5,316 nt of DNA from an uncultured Bacilli bacterium (GTDB lineage Bacteria; Bacillota_I; Bacilli_A; RF39; UBA660): the NCBI GenBank assembly GCA_944363895.1, contig CALVVP010000044.1, forward strand, positions 1-5,316, given 5' to 3'. Position 1 is the first letter of the stretch. Every line of letters begins with the position of its first letter. This document shows positions 4,484-5,316 of the stretch, piece by piece. Position numbers and translations under genes: made by a program. The notes under the pieces were generated by a model. That model was given only the letters and a program-made list of their open reading frames with translations, did not search any database and was not told the DNA's origin.

Positions 4484-5316
4484 ATGAAAAAGATATATTT
4501 ATTATTTGGTATTGTTTTAAGCTTAATTTTTATTAGTAATGTCGATGCGGCCACCGCTAATATCAGTTTAACTTCTTCGAAATCGCGAGTTATTGTCGGT
4601 GATACAGTTAATGTAACGATTAGATTATCCTCATCGGCTAATATCGGTAGTTGGGACTTTAAAGTTGTTCCTTCTTCCAATTTAACTTTAGTAGAAAGAA
4701 GTGATGATTTCGATGGCTTAAGAGTCGCTGATTCTGGTGGGGCTTCAACCAAAAGTAAAACTTATACTTTTACTTTTAGAGCAACAGCTAGTGGTACTGG
4801 CAGTGTTAGTGTTAGTGTTAATGAAATTTATGAAATGACTAATGACGATACAACTCCTAAAATGAAAGTCACTACTAATAGTACTAGTTTTAATATTATG
4901 ACTCAAAGTCAATTAGAAGCTACATATAGTAAAAATAATTATCTATCAAAATTAGAAGTTGCAGGACAGACTTTAACACCAGAATTTAATAAAGACACAT
5001 TAGAATATAATTTAGAATTAGAATATGGAACAGAAAGTATTAATATTATTGCTGATTCAGAAGATTCTAAAGCTAGTGTCGATGGCGATGGGGAAGTTAA
5101 ATTATCTCAAGGATTAAATGCAATCAAAATAGTTGTTACCGCTGAAAATGGCAGTACTAAAATATATACGATTAATGCCACCGTTAAAGAATTAGATCCG
5201 ATTAATGTCACTTTAGATGGTAGTAATTATTCAGTCATAAGAGAAGAACAATTTTTACCAAGTGTGAATAGTACTTATCAATTAACGACTATTCAAATAG
5301 ATGACAAAGATGTCCC
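4484..5316 (+). CDS. Exported protein with cohesin-like and cadherin-like domains (3' end outside window)
   Basis: The frame is open from ATG 4484 to the right edge, giving 277 full codons. Residues 1-22 are a Sec signal peptide (MKK, hydrophobic core, probable cut after VDA). Residues about 26-138 look like a cohesin domain: NISL start, RVIVGDTVNVTIRLSS strand pair, GSWDFKV, then TYTFTFRA and a GSVSVSV strand, and SFNI at the end. Residues 153-235 are a cadherin-like beta-sandwich (YLSKLEVAGQTLTPEFN..., ending with AENGSTKIYTINATVK). The following 40 residues are beta-rich and unassigned. The visible part has no cysteine. In this architecture the cohesin-like domain could bind a dockerin, and the gene just upstream ends in a dockerin-like repeat, so its product is the obvious candidate partner; that is inference. 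A membrane or wall anchor would have to be at the unseen C-terminus. A SVSVSV stretch is coded by three AGTGTT units at 4802-4819. It shares the upstream promoter. Confidence 0.9.
   Translation, partial: MKKIYLLFGIVLSLIFISNVDAATANISLTSSKSRVIVGDTVNVTIRLSSSANIGSWDFKVVPSSNLTLVERSDDFDGLRVADSGGASTKSKTYTFTFRATASGTGSVSVSVNEIYEMTNDDTTPKMKVTTNSTSFNIMTQSQLEATYSKNNYLSKLEVAGQTLTPEFNKDTLEYNLELEYGTESINIIADSEDSKASVDGDGEVKLSQGLNAIKIVVTAENGSTKIYTINATVKELDPINVTLDGSNYSVIREEQFLPSVNSTYQLTTIQIDDKDV

Noticed and set aside
4453..4752. 99-residue open frame on the - strand
   Set aside because: It is opposite the signal peptide and cohesin-like domain of the + strand gene, with no supporting start signals.
4802..4819. 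Three AGTGTT hexamers as a phase-variable repeat
   Set aside because: Only three units, in frame, coding a plain SVSVSV beta strand. Ordinary codon reuse explains it.

Overview
The window is AT-rich DNA (by eye about one third G+C) with standard Firmicutes signals: AGGAGG-type ribosome binding sites, sigma-A-like promoters with extended -10 elements, and intrinsic terminators. Proteins are rich in Lys, Asn, Ile and Tyr, and TAA is the main stop, with one TGA. Tryptophan is encoded by TGG, so the standard genetic code fits. Together with Gram-positive-type surface proteins (SH3b, GH73 glucosaminidase, cadherin-like, cohesin-like and dockerin-like modules), this suggests an uncultured gut Bacilli/Erysipelotrichia-like or Clostridia-like organism. 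The taxonomic call is inference.

Layout, left to right. (1) Positions 1-1553, + strand: the 3' part of a gene for a large cysteine-rich, probably exported protein of unknown function, with 21 Cys in 516 visible residues. (2) Positions 1556-1590: a strong hairpin that can terminate both this gene and the convergent one. (3) Positions 1575-2339, - strand: a complete CDP-alcohol phosphatidyltransferase, PgsA-like, with an unusual repetitive charged tail encoded by a 15-bp tandem repeat and an A10 tract. (4) Positions 2340-2561: a divergent intergenic region with a promoter on each strand, a terminator-like hairpin, an almost perfect 18-bp inverted repeat and a WalR-like direct repeat. (5) Positions 2562-4463, + strand: a complete secreted cell-wall hydrolase with signal peptide, SH3b, GH73 glucosaminidase, cadherin-like domain and a single dockerin-type repeat. 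(6) From 4484 to the right edge, + strand: the start of a second exported protein with signal peptide, cohesin-like domain and cadherin-like domain, probably co-transcribed with (5) because the gap is 20 bp.

How they fit together: the last two genes look like an operon for a cell-surface assembly. A peptidoglycan hydrolase with a C-terminal dockerin-like repeat lies directly upstream of a protein with an N-terminal cohesin-like domain, so the two products may dock to each other outside the cell. The hydrolase has only half of a classical dockerin, which makes the pair unusual. The WalR-like box upstream would fit control by a cell-wall two-component system, but that is inference. The phosphatidyltransferase is transcribed away from this operon and probably makes membrane anionic phospholipid. 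No RNA gene, CRISPR array, insertion sequence or origin was seen.
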